From Micrococcus porci (GTDB lineage Bacteria; Actinomycetota; Actinomycetes; Actinomycetales; Micrococcaceae): a DNA stretch of 64,000 nucleotides. Numbering within the stretch: the stretch's first letter is position 1; each line of letters opens with the position of its first letter. The notes beneath the pieces are model-generated. The model saw nothing but the letters and a program-made list of their open reading frames with translations, did no database searches and was not told the DNA's origin. The stretch lies in contig NZ_CP083691.1 of assembly GCF_020097155.1 (NCBI RefSeq), forward strand, positions 1,116,001 to 1,180,000, written 5' to 3'. Made by a program: the position numbers and the translations under genes. This document shows positions 38,736 to 47,827 of this stretch, piece after piece.

Positions 38736-39137
38736 ATGCCCCCCAAGACCCGTTCTGCGGTCCGCAAGCCGCGTCGCAAGGACAAGAAGAACATCACCGT
38801 GGGTCAGGCCCACATCAAGAGCACCTTCAACAACACCATCGTGTCCATCACGGACACCACCGGTGCCGTCATCTCCTGGGCCTCGTCCGGCGAGGTGGGC
38901 TTCAAGGGCTCGCGCAAGTCGACCCCCTACGCCGCCCAGATGGCCGCCGAGCAGGCCGCCAAGCGCGCCCAGGAGCACGGCATGAAGAAGGTTGACGTCT
39001 TCGTGAAGGGCCCGGGCTCGGGCCGCGAGACCGCGATCCGCTCGCTGCAGGCCGCCGGCCTCGAGGTGGGGTCCATCCAGGACGTCACCCCGCAGGCGCA
39101 CAACGGCGCCCGTCCGGCCAAGCGCCGCCGCGTCTGA
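38736..39137 (+). CDS. rpsK: 30S ribosomal protein S11
   Basis: Platform protein near the mRNA exit. 133 residues: [40 protein letters not shown], and the end [33 protein letters not shown] upstream. Confidence 0.97.
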   Translation: MPPKTRSAVRKPRRKDKKNITVGQAHIKSTFNNTIVSITDTTGAVISWASSGEVGFKGSRKSTPYAAQMAAEQAAKRAQEHGMKKVDVFVKGPGSGRETAIRSLQAAGLEVGSIQDVTPQAHNGARPAKRRRV

Positions 39138-39149
39138 TCTGAGCACTGT

Positions 39150-39181
39150 GCCCGTGCCCTCCCGACCGGGAGGGCACGGGC
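39150..39181 (+). terminator. perfect stem-loop between rpsK and rpoA
   Basis: A perfect 14-bp stem with a 4-base loop, no T run. It may partly uncouple rpoA from the ribosomal genes. A weak promoter-like TTTCCA/TATGGC pair follows at about 39215-39241. Confidence 0.65.
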
Positions 39182-39265
39182 AGGTCGTCCGTCGACCCCC
39201 ATCCCGTCCTCGTTTCCACCCCCCGCGTGCGTCATATGGCGGACGCTCGCCGAAAGGAAATGTCC

Positions 39266-40261
39266 GTGCTCATTGCACAGCGCCCCACGCTGACCGAAGA
39301 GGTCGTGTCCGACCATCGCTCCCGGTTCGTCATCGAGCCCCTCGAGCCCGGCTTCGGCTACACCCTCGGCAACTCCCTGCGCCGCACTCTGCTGTCCTCC
39401 ATCCCCGGTGCTGCCGTGACCAGCATCCGCGTGGACGGTGTGCTGCACGAGTTCAGCACCGTCAACGGCGTGAAGGAGGATGTCACCGAGATCATCCTCA
39501 ACATCAAGAAGCTCTCCGTCTCCTCGGAGAACGACGAGCCCGTCGTCGCCTACCTGCGCAAGCAGGGCTCCGGCGTCGTCACCGCCGCGGACATCACGGC
39601 GCCGGCCGGCGTCGAGATCCACAACCCGGACCTGCACATCGCGACGCTGAACGCGAAGGGCAAGTTCGACATGGAGCTGACCGTCGAGCGCGGCCGCGGC
39701 TACGTCACCGCCGCGCAGAACAAGTCCGCGGACCAGGAGATCGGCCGCATCCCGGTCGACTCCATCTACTCGCCGGTGCTGAAGGTGACGTTCAAGGTCG
39801 AGGCGACCCGCGTCGAGCAGCGGACCGACTTCGACCGCCTGATCCTGGACGTGGAGACCAAGGAGTCGATGCTCCCGCGCGACGCCGTGGCCTCCGCAGG
39901 CTCCACCCTGGTGGAGCTCTTCGGCCTGGCCAAGGGCCTGAACGTCGAGGCCGAGGGCATCGACCTGGGCGAGGCCCCCGCCGAGGCGGACGGGTCCGCC
40001 GACCTGGCGCAGCCGATCGAGGACCTCGAGCTCACCGTGCGCTCGTACAACTGCCTCAAGCGCGAGGGCATCCACACCGTGGGCGAGCTCGTCGCGCGCT
40101 CCGAGGCCGACCTGATGGACATCCGCAACTTCGGCGCGAAGTCCATCGACGAGGTCAAGGAGAAGCTGTACGAGCTCGGCCTGTCCCTCAAGGACTCGCC
40201 GGCCGGCTTCGACCCGCAGGCGCACGCGAGCCAGGACGACGACCCGTTCTCGGACTTCTGA
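39266..40261 (+). CDS. rpoA: DNA-directed RNA polymerase subunit alpha
   Basis: Assembles the polymerase core and contacts promoters and activators. 331 residues: [40 protein letters not shown] in the dimerising N-terminal domain, an acidic linker near residues 225-245, and the C-terminal domain [21 protein letters not shown] chose GTG at 39266 because AGGA is 8 bases upstream and the start matches relatives; an ATG at 39260 is possible but too close to that site. Confidence 0.95.
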   Translation: MLIAQRPTLTEEVVSDHRSRFVIEPLEPGFGYTLGNSLRRTLLSSIPGAAVTSIRVDGVLHEFSTVNGVKEDVTEIILNIKKLSVSSENDEPVVAYLRKQGSGVVTAADITAPAGVEIHNPDLHIATLNAKGKFDMELTVERGRGYVTAAQNKSADQEIGRIPVDSIYSPVLKVTFKVEATRVEQRTDFDRLILDVETKESMLPRDAVASAGSTLVELFGLAKGLNVEAEGIDLGEAPAEADGSADLAQPIEDLELTVRSYNCLKREGIHTVGELVARSEADLMDIRNFGAKSIDEVKEKLYELGLSLKDSPAGFDPQAHASQDDDPFSDF

Positions 40262-40332
40262 GCCGTACGCACCACTGACATCTTCGACCCGCCGCCGCAG
40301 CCGGCGGAGGGTCCCACCCGAGGAGTTACACC

Positions 40333-41064
40333 ATGCCTACCCCCACCAAGGGTCCGCGCCTGGGCGGCAGCCCGGCCCACGAGCGCATCATGCTGGCCAA
40401 CATGTCGGCCCAGCTGTTCGAGCACAAGTCGATCACGACCACGCTCACCCGCGCCAAGCGCCTGCGTCCCCACGCCGAGCGCCTGATCACCATCGCGAAG
40501 AAGGGCGACCTGCCCGCGCGTCGCAAGGTGCAGGGCATCATCGCGGCGAAGTCCCGCACGAACAAGTCGATCGTGCACGAGCTGTTCACCGTGATCGCCC
40601 CCGCCATGGCCGAGCGCAACGGCGGGTACACCCGCATCACCAAGATCGGCAACCGTCAGGGCGACAACGCGCCGATGGCCGTGATCGAGCTCGTCATGGA
40701 GCCCGTCTCCGGCAAGCAGGCCGTCGTCCGCGAGGCCGAGCAGGCCGCCGCCTCCGCTCCGGCCGCCGCGCCCGTCGAGGAGACCCCGGTCGAGGTCGTC
40801 GACCCGGCCGCCACCGAGGAGGTCACCGTCGCCGAGTCGGAGGAGACCGCCGCGGAGATCGACGGCGCCGTCGCCACCACCGAGGACGGCTCGGCCCCCG
40901 AGGGCGCGACCATCAAGGGCAACGCCAGCTCGAAGAAGTACCACGTGCCCGGCTCGCGCTGGTACGACCAGACCACCGCCGAGGTCTGGTTCTCCACCGT
41001 CGAGGAGGCCAAGGCGGCGGGCTTCGAGCCCGCCGGCGGCGAGGCCGCCCAGAAGATGGCCTGA
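40333..41064 (+). CDS. rplQ: 50S ribosomal protein L17 with C-terminal extra domain
   Basis: Residues 1-125 are a normal L17 ([52 protein letters not shown]). Residues 130-194 form an acidic Ala/Glu/Val linker, and 195-234 a separate short domain, [20 protein letters not shown] followed by [16 protein letters not shown]. This resembles the small GN..SK.YH.PGS..Y..T module attached to some secreted nucleases and other bacterial proteins (recognised from memory). Its job on a ribosomal protein is unknown. GAGGAGTTACACC upstream of the ATG. Confidence 0.95.
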   Translation: MPTPTKGPRLGGSPAHERIMLANMSAQLFEHKSITTTLTRAKRLRPHAERLITIAKKGDLPARRKVQGIIAAKSRTNKSIVHELFTVIAPAMAERNGGYTRITKIGNRQGDNAPMAVIELVMEPVSGKQAVVREAEQAAASAPAAAPVEETPVEVVDPAATEEVTVAESEETAAEIDGAVATTEDGSAPEGATIKGNASSKKYHVPGSRWYDQTTAEVWFSTVEEAKAAGFEPAGGEAAQKMA

Positions 41065-41119
41065 GCCGGCTCCGGCGCCTCCGGGCGCCGGGACCCGCCG
41101 ACGGTCGTCGGCACCGCAC

Positions 41120-41155
41120 GAGCGGGCCGTCACCCCACGGGGTGGCGGCCCGCTC
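41120..41155 (+). terminator. terminator after rplQ
   Basis: A 17-bp stem with one T-G wobble and a tiny loop, 55 bases after rplQ. It ends the alpha operon ahead of the truA promoter. Confidence 0.65.
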
Positions 41156-41194
41156 GCGTGCGTCCGGGCCCCGTTCGACGGCCGGCCCAGCGCC

Positions 41195-41200
41195 TAGCAT
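41195..41200 (+). promoter_or_regulatory. -10 box of leaderless truA
   Basis: TAGCAT ends 7 bases before the truA ATG at 41208; no Shine-Dalgarno sequence between. A TTCGAC (41174-41179) could be a degenerate -35 with a short spacer. Confidence 0.5.
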
Positions 41201-41207
41201 GGTCGGC

Positions 41208-42140
41208 ATGCCCGACGACGCCCTCCCCGCCGCCCCCGTGGAACCCCGCCCGGAGCCCACGACCGGCCTGCCGCGTGAGGGGGAGGTCCGGCTGCGCCTG
41301 GACCTGGCGTACGACGGCTCGGACTTCCGCGGCTGGGCTGCGCAGCCGGGCCTGGCCACCGTCCAGGGCGCGCTGGAGGGCGCCCTCGAGACGATCGTGC
41401 GGCGCCCCGTCCGCACCGTGGTGGCCGGCCGCACCGACGCCGGCGTCCACGCGCGCGGACAGGTGGTGCACTGCGACCTCACGGAGGCCGAGTGGTCGGC
41501 CCTGGCCCGCGGCCGCGCGGACGTGGACCCCGCGGACGCCCTGGTGCGTCGCCTCCAGGGCGTGCTGCGCCCGTGGCAGGGCGCCGTCGTCGTCCGCGGG
41601 GCCCGACGAGCGCCCGACGGGTTCGACGCCCGGTTCAGCGCGCTCTGGCGCGCGTACGAGTACCGGATCAGCGACCGGCCGGAGACCCGCGACCCGCTCG
41701 CCCGGCACGGCGTGCTCTGGCATGGCGCCCGCGTGGACGAGCGGCTGATGGCCGTGGAGGCCGGCGCGCTGCTGGGCCTGCACGACTTCCTGTCCTTCTG
41801 CCGCCCGCGCGAGGGGGCCACCACCGTCCGCGAGGTCCAGGACGCGGAGGTCGTCCGCACCCCGGACGGGCTGGTCCGGGTGCGGTTGCGGGCGGACGCG
41901 TTCTGCCACTCCATGGTGCGGACCATCGTGGGGGCGTTGCTCGAGGTGGGGGAGGGGCGGCGGACGCCCGGGTGGACGGCCGCCCGCGTGGCCGGCCCGG
42001 TGCGGGACTCGGCCGCCCGGCTCGCGCCGGCGCACGGGCTGACCCTTCTCGAGGTGGGCTACCCGGAGACCGGTGAGGAACTCCGGGCCCGCGCCGAGGG
42101 GACCCGCGCCCGGCGCGCCCCCCTCGCCGACCTCGGCTGA
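41208..42140 (+). CDS. truA: tRNA pseudouridine(38-40) synthase TruA
   Basis: Isomerises U38-U40 in the tRNA anticodon arm. 310 residues: LRLDLAYDGSDFRGWAAQPG, catalytic Asp in VVAGRTDAGVHARGQVVHCD, YEYRISDRPETRDPLARH and FCHSMVRTIVGALLEVG. I chose the ATG at 41208 because it lies 7 bases after a -10 box; an ATG at 41199 is in frame. N-terminus has about 28 extra Pro/Glu-rich residues. Confidence 0.93.
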   Translation: MPDDALPAAPVEPRPEPTTGLPREGEVRLRLDLAYDGSDFRGWAAQPGLATVQGALEGALETIVRRPVRTVVAGRTDAGVHARGQVVHCDLTEAEWSALARGRADVDPADALVRRLQGVLRPWQGAVVVRGARRAPDGFDARFSALWRAYEYRISDRPETRDPLARHGVLWHGARVDERLMAVEAGALLGLHDFLSFCRPREGATTVREVQDAEVVRTPDGLVRVRLRADAFCHSMVRTIVGALLEVGEGRRTPGWTAARVAGPVRDSAARLAPAHGLTLLEVGYPETGEELRARAEGTRARRAPLADLG

Positions 42141-42156
42141 GGTCCGCGGGACGCTT

Positions 42157-42185
42157 TTGGCCCGGACCGGATGAGCCGGTATCAT
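42157..42185 (+). promoter_or_regulatory. rplM-rpsI promoter
   Basis: TTGGCC (42157-42162), 17-base spacer, TATCAT (42180-42185). Start near 42192 leaves a leader of about 213 nt without a supported gene; such a leader could carry L13 autoregulation (inference). Confidence 0.65.
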
Positions 42186-42404
42186 GGGTGGACGTTGCGC
42201 ATGCCCGCACCCGGATGCGTCGTGCCGCGAGTGGCTCAGTTGCATGGCCTCGACTCGCGCCGCACCCCCGGGGCTCCTCGGGCCCGGCCGCCTTCCAGCC
42301 CTCACCTGGGGGACCGGCGCGCACGGAGAACTGAACGGCCGCCCGCCTCGGACTCACGACCCGGAGCCGGCGGCTGTGACCGAACCGAACTGAAGGCAGA
42401 CAAC

Positions 42405-42848
42405 GTGCGTACGTACACTCCCAAGCCTGGTGACGCCGACCGCCAGTGGCACATCATCGATGCCACGGACGTCGTCCTCGGCCGCCTGGCCACCCACACC
42501 GCCACCCTGCTGCGCGGCAAGCACAAGCCGACGTTCGCCCCCCACACGGACATGGGCGACTACGTCATCATCATTAACGCCGAGAAGGTGGCCCTCACCG
42601 GCGCCAAGCTCGAGAAGAAGCGCGCCTACCGCCACTCCGGCTACCCGGGTGGCCTGAAGTCCGAGTCCTACGCCGAGCTCCTCGAGAAGAACCCGGTGCG
42701 CGCCGTCGAGAAGGCCGTCAAGGGCATGCTCCCCAAGAACTCCCTCGCGGCCCAGCAGCTGACCAAGCTGAAGGTGTACCGCGGTGCCGAGCACCCCCAC
42801 GCGGCCCAGAAGCCCGCCACCTTCGAGATCGGCCAGGTCGCCCAGTGA
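42405..42848 (+). CDS. rplM: 50S ribosomal protein L13
   Basis: Early assembly protein of the 50S subunit. 147 residues: [20 protein letters not shown], then [20 protein letters not shown] and [23 protein letters not shown] start; a weak GAAGGCAG lies 8 bases upstream. Paired with rpsI as in most bacteria. Confidence 0.96.
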   Translation: MRTYTPKPGDADRQWHIIDATDVVLGRLATHTATLLRGKHKPTFAPHTDMGDYVIIINAEKVALTGAKLEKKRAYRHSGYPGGLKSESYAELLEKNPVRAVEKAVKGMLPKNSLAAQQLTKLKVYRGAEHPHAAQKPATFEIGQVAQ

Positions 42849-42888
42849 CCCTCGTGGTCGCCTGAGCAGACCTCTTCCAAGGAGAGAC

Positions 42889-43377
42889 ATGAGCATCAAC
42901 CAGAACGACGACGTGGAGCTGACGAGCTACACCTCCGAGTCCACCGCCGCCTCGGAGACCGCCGCCGTCTCCGAGCGTCCGGCCCTGACCGTGCCGGGTT
43001 CCGCCGTGGGCCGCCGCAAGGAGGCTGTCGCCCGCGTCCGCCTCGTGCCGGGCTCCGGCCAGTGGTCCGTGAACGGCCGCACCCTGGAGAACTACTTCCC
43101 GAACAAGCTGCACCAGCAGGAGGTCAACGACCCCTTCACGCTGCTGGAGCTCAACGGCGCCTACGACGTGATCGCCCGCATCCACGGCGGCGGCCCGTCC
43201 GGCCAGGCCGGCGCGCTGCGCCTGGGCATCTCCCGCGCCCTGAACGAGATCGACCGCGAGCACAACCGCCCGGCCCTCAAGAAGGCCGGCTTCCTCACCC
43301 GCGACGCCCGCGTGATCGAGCGCAAGAAGGCCGGCCTCAAGAAGGCCCGCAAGGCCTCGCAGTTCTCGAAGCGCTGA
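42889..43377 (+). CDS. rpsI: 30S ribosomal protein S9
   Basis: Its C-terminal tail reaches the P-site tRNA. 162 residues with a Ser/Thr/Glu-rich N-terminal extension (1-35), then [40 protein letters not shown] and the invariant end [21 protein letters not shown] upstream of the ATG. Confidence 0.97.
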   Translation: MSINQNDDVELTSYTSESTAASETAAVSERPALTVPGSAVGRRKEAVARVRLVPGSGQWSVNGRTLENYFPNKLHQQEVNDPFTLLELNGAYDVIARIHGGGPSGQAGALRLGISRALNEIDREHNRPALKKAGFLTRDARVIERKKAGLKKARKASQFSKR

Positions 43378-43410
43378 TCCGGCGCCGACCGGCCCGCCGG
43401 TCGCGAGACG

Positions 43411-43447
43411 AGCCCCGTGCGCCCTCCTTTCGGAGGGGCACGGGGCT
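43411..43447 (+). terminator. terminator after rpsI
   Basis: A 16-bp stem with one bulged base and a TTTC loop, 33 bases behind rpsI. TAGACT at 43516-43521 farther on is a possible -10 for ppk2. Confidence 0.6.
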
Positions 43448-43605
43448 CCCTGCGTTCCGGGGCGCGCAGCCCGCGGAACGGGGCCCGGGGATCGGCCGCG
43501 CGTCCTCCGGCGGCGTAGACTGACGGGGTCCGGCGACGCCGCCGGGCCGGGCCGCACGCCCACACCGGTGAGCGGTCCGTCGCACCGCGACCTCAGGAGA
43601 CGCCC

Positions 43606-44610
43606 GTGGCTGAGAACACGACGACGCCCCCCACCGACCCCTCCGCCGACGGCGTCCTGGCCGGCGAGCACCCGCTCGAGAGCGGCCGGCGCGAACAGCC
43701 GTTCGCCGTCACGGAGGACTACGCCGCCGAGGTCGACGAGATCCGCGAGCTGGGGCGCACGCTCCACGGCGACTCCCTCCCGAGCCCCGACCCCACCGCC
43801 TGGCGCGAGGGCTACCCCTACAAGACCAAGCTGAGCCGCAAGACCTACGAGCGCCGCAAGCGCGAGCTGCAGATCGAGCTGCTCAAGATGCAGCTCTGGG
43901 TCAAGGAGACCGGCCAGAAGGTGCTCATCATCTTCGAGGGCCGCGACGCCGCCGGCAAGGGCGGCGCCATCAAGCGCTTCAACGAGCACATGAACCCCCG
44001 CGGCGCCCGCACCGTGGCCCTCGAGAAGCCCACCGAGGCCGAGGCCTCGCAGTGGTACTTCCAGCGGTACATCCAGCATCTGCCCTCCGGCGGCGAGATC
44101 GTCATGTTCGACCGCTCCTGGTACAACCGGGCCGGCGTGGAGCGGGTCATGGGCTACTGCACCCCGCAGCAGTACCTGGAGTTCATGCGCGAGACCCCGG
44201 AGCTGGAGCGGATGCTCTCCAACTCGGGCATCCACATCATCAAGTTCTGGTTCTCCGTGTCCCGCCGCGAGCAGCTCAACCGCTTCGCCGCCCGCGAGAC
44301 GGATCCGGTGCGCCGCTGGAAGCTCTCGCCCACAGACCTGGCCTCGCTGGACAAGTGGGACGACTACACGAACGCCAAGGAGGCCATGTTCTTTTACACG
44401 CACACGGCGGACGCCCCGTGGACCGTGGTGAAGTCGAACGACAAGAAGCGCGCCCGCCTGGAGGCCATGCGCCACGTCCTGTACACCCTGCCGTACCCGA
44501 ACAAGGACGAGCGCATCGTGCACCTGCCGGACCCGCAGATCTGCGCGTCCGCCGACGTCCTCTCCGAGATCGACGAGGCGGACGGCGGCTCCTTCCCGCG
44601 CGTCCGCTGA
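43606..44610 (+). CDS. ppk2: polyphosphate kinase 2 (PPK2 family)
   Basis: Transfers phosphate between polyphosphate and nucleotides. 334 residues. Residues 1-75 are hydrophilic; then Walker A IIFEGRDAAGKGGAIKRF, the lid-region ALEKPTEAEASQWYFQRYIQ, Walker B EIVMFDRSWYNRAGVERVMG, and the end LPYPNKDERIVHLPDPQI. The YPYKTKLSRKTYERRKRELQ stretch is typical of this family. GTG start with CAGGAGAC upstream. Direction (ATP/GTP synthesis or use) cannot be read from sequence. Confidence 0.93.
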   Translation: MAENTTTPPTDPSADGVLAGEHPLESGRREQPFAVTEDYAAEVDEIRELGRTLHGDSLPSPDPTAWREGYPYKTKLSRKTYERRKRELQIELLKMQLWVKETGQKVLIIFEGRDAAGKGGAIKRFNEHMNPRGARTVALEKPTEAEASQWYFQRYIQHLPSGGEIVMFDRSWYNRAGVERVMGYCTPQQYLEFMRETPELERMLSNSGIHIIKFWFSVSRREQLNRFAARETDPVRRWKLSPTDLASLDKWDDYTNAKEAMFFYTHTADAPWTVVKSNDKKRARLEAMRHVLYTLPYPNKDERIVHLPDPQICASADVLSEIDEADGGSFPRVR

Positions 44611-44641
44611 GCCGCCGGCCGGCCGTCCGGTCGCCCGGACC

Positions 44642-44681
44642 ACGAGGCGCCCCACTCCCGGACCGGGAAGGGGCGCCTCGT
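44642..44681. terminator. bidirectional terminator between ppk2 and amidase gene
   Basis: A perfect 12-bp stem enclosing a second palindromic hairpin, between two convergent genes. Confidence 0.6.
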
Positions 44682-44703
44682 CGTCCCTCGGGCGCGGGGC
44701 CCG

Positions 44704-45510
44704 TCAGGACCTCTTCTGGAAGTCCTCGTAGTTCTCCACGTTGATCTTGGCGTCGTCCAGGAGGTTGTCCGCGCCGAAGCCCTCGGTGATCTGGTACTCG
44801 CCGGTCTCGAGGGAGCGCTTGACGTCCTCACGGAGGATCGGGAGCTTGGCGTAAAAGGCGTCGCCGCAGCAGCTCGTCTTCACGACGTCGCGGTGGCCGA
44901 TGATCCGCGACGGCGGCAGCTCGTACTGCTGGCAGATGAAGGCGGAGAGCTTCACGAGGCCCGCGTAGAGGGACTGCGGGGGCGGGCTGACCATGTAGAA
45001 GCCCTCGCACTCGATGCCCACCGCGTAGGCGTTGAAGCCCAGGGCATGGACGCCGAGGATGAACGTCTCCCCGCCCTGCAGCGCGTAGAGGGAGCCGTGG
45101 CGGCCCTCCATCGCGAACCCGCCGCGCGACATGGTGAACTGCTGGCCGGAGTCGCCCCACTGCTGGTTGATGTGCTGGTTCTGCACGCGCTGGGCCAGGG
45201 CGATGGCCGCGTCCCGCGAGCCGTCCGTCACGTTGGGCGTCGTGGTGTGGTGGATCACCAGGTAGGACGGCTTCTCGTAGAGCGTCTGCTGCCAGTTCTC
45301 CGGGATGCGCGCGCCCCAGTCGATGGTGGAGAGGATCTCCGGCTCCGGCAGGCGCGGGCCCGTCGAGGCCGCGGAGCCGTCCGCCGAGGTGCTCTGCGCG
45401 GCGTCGCCGCCGGTGCCGCAGCCGGCGACCGTGCCGGCGATCGCGAGCCCGGCGCCGCCGAGGACGGCGCGGCGCGGCCACGACGAGGAGAGGATCTGGT
45501 GATCGGGCAT
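44704..45510 (-). CDS. Tat-exported lipoprotein, amidase_2/PGRP-type peptidoglycan amidase
   Basis: Encodes 268 residues. The signal has a twin-arginine motif WPRRAVLGG (Arg13-Arg14) and a lipobox VAGC with Cys31, so a folded lipoprotein on the outer membrane face is predicted. The mature part has the N-acetylmuramoyl-L-alanine amidase/PGRP fold: YLVIHHTTTPN (His87-His88), GFNAYAVGIECEGFY and IIGHRDVVKTSCCGDAFY with zinc ligands His206 and Cys214 or Cys215. It probably cleaves the amide between muramic acid and the stem peptide. ATG start with a distant AAGGA. Confidence 0.85.
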   Translation of the reverse strand: MPDHQILSSSWPRRAVLGGAGLAIAGTVAGCGTGGDAAQSTSADGSAASTGPRLPEPEILSTIDWGARIPENWQQTLYEKPSYLVIHHTTTPNVTDGSRDAAIALAQRVQNQHINQQWGDSGQQFTMSRGGFAMEGRHGSLYALQGGETFILGVHALGFNAYAVGIECEGFYMVSPPPQSLYAGLVKLSAFICQQYELPPSRIIGHRDVVKTSCCGDAFYAKLPILREDVKRSLETGEYQITEGFGADNLLDDAKINVENYEDFQKRS

Positions 45511-45685
45511 GGAGGAGGGGTCCTTCGGGTCGGGTCGGGGGCCACGGGCTGCCGCGCCGGATCGCCGGTGCGGGCCGCTCGCCGAGGCTCCCCCGGGGTG
45601 ATCCTACCGCGCGGCCCCCACGGATCGTGACCGGATCGCGACGTCGGGGAGGGCGGGTCGGGACGTCCACGCTGACGCGTGCTCG

Positions 45686-45691
45686 TACACT
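45686..45691 (+). promoter_or_regulatory. -10 box upstream of glmM
   Basis: TACACT ends 8 bases before the glmM ATG, and no ribosome binding site is present; transcript probably leaderless or nearly so. Confidence 0.45.
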
Positions 45692-45699
45692 CGGGGATC

Positions 45700-47055
45700 A
45701 TGTCGAGATTGTTCGGAACCGACGGCGTCCGTGGCCTGGCCAACGACGTCCTCACAGTGGAACTGTCCGTCCAGCTGGCCCAGGCGGCCGCTCCGGTGCT
45801 GGGCGCGGACGCGCTCGCGGCGGGTCGCCGACCGGTGGCGGTCGTCGCCCGTGACCCCCGCATCAGCGGCCAGTTCATCGCGGCCGCGGTGATCGCCGGG
45901 CTCGCGTCGTCGGGCGTGGACGTCCACGACGCCGGCGTGGTGCCCACGCCGGCCGCCGCGTTCCTCGTGGGGGACCTGGACGCGGACTTCGGCGTGATGA
46001 TCTCCGCCTCGCACAACCCCGCCCCGGACAACGGCATCAAGTTCCTCGCGCGCGGCGGTGAGAAGCTCACCGACGAGCAGGAGGACGAGATCATCCAGCA
46101 CCTCGAGTCGGAGCATCCGCTGCGCCCGACCGGGGCCGAGGTCGGCCGGGTCCGGACCTTCTCCGACGCGGAGGACCGCTACGTGGTCCACCTCCTGCAG
46201 ACGCTGCCCCACCGTCTGGACGGGCTCACCGTGGTGCTGGACTGCGCCCACGGCGCCGCCTCCGGCTGCTCCCCGGACGCGTTCCGTGACGCCGGTGCGC
46301 AGGTGATCGTGATCGGCGCCGAGCCGGACGGCCTGAACATCAACGAGGGCGTCGGCTCCACACACCTGGAGAAGCTCCAGGCGGCCGTGAAGGAGCACGG
46401 CGCCGACCTGGGCATCGCCCACGACGGCGACGCCGACCGCTGCCTGGCCGTGGACGAGCTCGGCGAGGTCGTGGACGGCGACCAGATCATGGGCATCATG
46501 GCGCTCGCCCTGAAGGACCGCGGGCAGCTCAAGGAGGACACCCTCGTGGTGACCGTCATGTCCAACCTCGGGCTGAAGCTCGCCATGCGCGGGGCCGGCA
46601 TCGAGCTCGTGGAGACCCAGGTCGGCGACCGCTACGTCCTGGCCGGCATGCGCCTGGGGGAGTACTCCCTGGGCGGCGAGCAGTCCGGCCACGTGATCTT
46701 CGCCGACCACGCCACCACCGGCGACGGTGTCCTCACCGGCCTGCAGATCGCCGCCCGCGTGGCGGAGACCGGCACGCCGCTCTCCCAACTGGCGGCCGTG
46801 ATGACCCGCCTGCCGCAGGTGCTCGTCAACGTCCGCGGCGTGGACAAGTCCCGCGCCGCCGAGGACGCCGCCGTGCAGTCGGCCGTCCGGGAGGCCGAGG
46901 CACGCCTGGGCGAGACCGGCCGTGTGCTGCTGCGCCCGTCCGGGACCGAGCCCGTGGTGCGCGTCATGGTGGAGGCCCCCGACGAGGAGACCGCCCGCCG
47001 CGAGGCCGAGGCCCTGGCCGAGGTCGTCCAGCGCGAGCTGCGCCTCCACGACTGA
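45700..47055 (+). CDS. glmM: phosphoglucosamine mutase
   Basis: Interconverts glucosamine 6- and 1-phosphate on the way to UDP-GlcNAc for peptidoglycan. 451 residues: [20 protein letters not shown], catalytic Ser in [17 protein letters not shown], metal-binding [14 protein letters not shown], sugar-binding [13 protein letters not shown] and phosphate-binding [17 protein letters not shown]. Works with GlmS encoded at 50094. Confidence 0.97.
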   Translation: MSRLFGTDGVRGLANDVLTVELSVQLAQAAAPVLGADALAAGRRPVAVVARDPRISGQFIAAAVIAGLASSGVDVHDAGVVPTPAAAFLVGDLDADFGVMISASHNPAPDNGIKFLARGGEKLTDEQEDEIIQHLESEHPLRPTGAEVGRVRTFSDAEDRYVVHLLQTLPHRLDGLTVVLDCAHGAASGCSPDAFRDAGAQVIVIGAEPDGLNINEGVGSTHLEKLQAAVKEHGADLGIAHDGDADRCLAVDELGEVVDGDQIMGIMALALKDRGQLKEDTLVVTVMSNLGLKLAMRGAGIELVETQVGDRYVLAGMRLGEYSLGGEQSGHVIFADHATTGDGVLTGLQIAARVAETGTPLSQLAAVMTRLPQVLVNVRGVDKSRAAEDAAVQSAVREAEARLGETGRVLLRPSGTEPVVRVMVEAPDEETARREAEALAEVVQRELRLHD

Positions 47056-47059
47056 CGCC

Positions 47060-47242
47060 GTGAGCCCCCGTCGCGACCCCGGCCGACTGCGCCCGCTCGC
47101 GGGCCCGGCGGCGCTGCTCGCGGCGCTGTGGGTGGCCGCCTGGCTCGCCGTGTCCGTGCCGGTGTGCGACCGCGGCGGACCCGCGGACTGGCTCCCGTGC
47201 GTGGACCCGGGCCGGTCCGTCCCGGCGCCCGGCGCGCCCTGA
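47060..47242 (+). CDS. possible small membrane protein, unknown function
   Basis: A 60-residue frame starting with GTG 4 bases after glmM. Residues 1-14 are Arg/Pro-rich, 15-36 form a likely membrane segment (ALLAALWVAAWLAVSVPV), and a short Cys-containing Pro/Gly tail follows (two Cys). It lacks a ribosome binding site and would depend on coupling to glmM. I do not recognise the family, so it may be a spurious frame. Confidence 0.35.
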   Translation: MSPRRDPGRLRPLAGPAALLAALWVAAWLAVSVPVCDRGGPADWLPCVDPGRSVPAPGAP

Positions 47243-47280
47243 CCGGCGGCCGGGGCGCGCCGGGCCCGGCACGACGACGA

Positions 47281-47319
47281 GGGCCCCGGTCCGCCTCCTG
47301 GGGAGGCGGGCCGGGGCCC
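47281..47319. terminator. bidirectional terminator between glmM region and mscL
   Basis: An 18-bp stem with one T-G wobble, followed by TTCAGGTT on the plus strand, placed between convergent transcription units. Confidence 0.65.
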
Positions 47320-47336
47320 TTCAGGTTGACGGGGGA

Positions 47337-47744
47337 TCAGACGCGCGGGGCGCCGTTCTGACGCGCGAGCAGGTCGCGGATCTCGGTCAGCACGGCGACG
47401 TCCGGAGCGACCTCGTCCTCGGCCGGGGTGATGCCGAGGCGGCGGTTGCGGCGCTCGATCATCGTGTTCATCGGCAGCACGATGCAGAAGTACACGGCGG
47501 CGGCGATGAGCAGGAAGTTGACGATGGCGGTCAGCACGACGCCGAACTTCACGTCCACGCCGTTGAGGTTGAGCACGAGCCAGCTGTCGAAGCTCGGCGC
47601 CTTGAACAGCGCCGCGATGAGCGGCATCAGCACCGAGTCGACGAGGGCGGTGACGACCTTGCCGAAGGCGGCGCCGATGACGACGGCGACCGCCAGGTCG
47701 ACGACGTTGCCCTTCATGATGAAATCCTTGAATCCCTGAAGCAT
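47337..47744 (-). CDS. mscL: large-conductance mechanosensitive channel MscL
   Basis: Emergency release channel opened by membrane tension. 135 residues: MLQGFKDFIMKGNVVDLAVA, VIGAAFGKVVTALVDSVLMP (TM1), TAIVNFLLIAAAVYFCIVLP (TM2) and a C-terminal bundle with EDEVAPDVAVLTEIRDLLAR. The ATG lies 6 bases after a TAGACT -10 box on the minus strand (47751-47756) without a ribosome binding site, so the mRNA is probably leaderless. Confidence 0.96.
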   Translation of the reverse strand: MLQGFKDFIMKGNVVDLAVAVVIGAAFGKVVTALVDSVLMPLIAALFKAPSFDSWLVLNLNGVDVKFGVVLTAIVNFLLIAAAVYFCIVLPMNTMIERRNRRLGITPAEDEVAPDVAVLTEIRDLLARQNGAPRV

Positions 47745-47750
47745 TGGCCC

Positions 47751-47756
47751 AGTCTA
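47751..47756 (-). promoter_or_regulatory. -10 box of leaderless mscL
   Basis: TAGACT on the minus strand, ending 6 bases before the mscL ATG. It makes mscL independent of the upstream coaA gene. Confidence 0.5.
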
Positions 47757-47827
47757 GGGAACATTCGACGGGACACGTATTCCGGGAGGGGTGTCCACCG
47801 GTGGGGTCGGTCACACCGGCGTCCGGC

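Noticed and set aside
44893..45630. A 245-codon plus-strand frame opposite the amidase gene
   Set aside because: Antisense, low-complexity product, while the minus-strand frame has signal peptide and zinc-site motifs.
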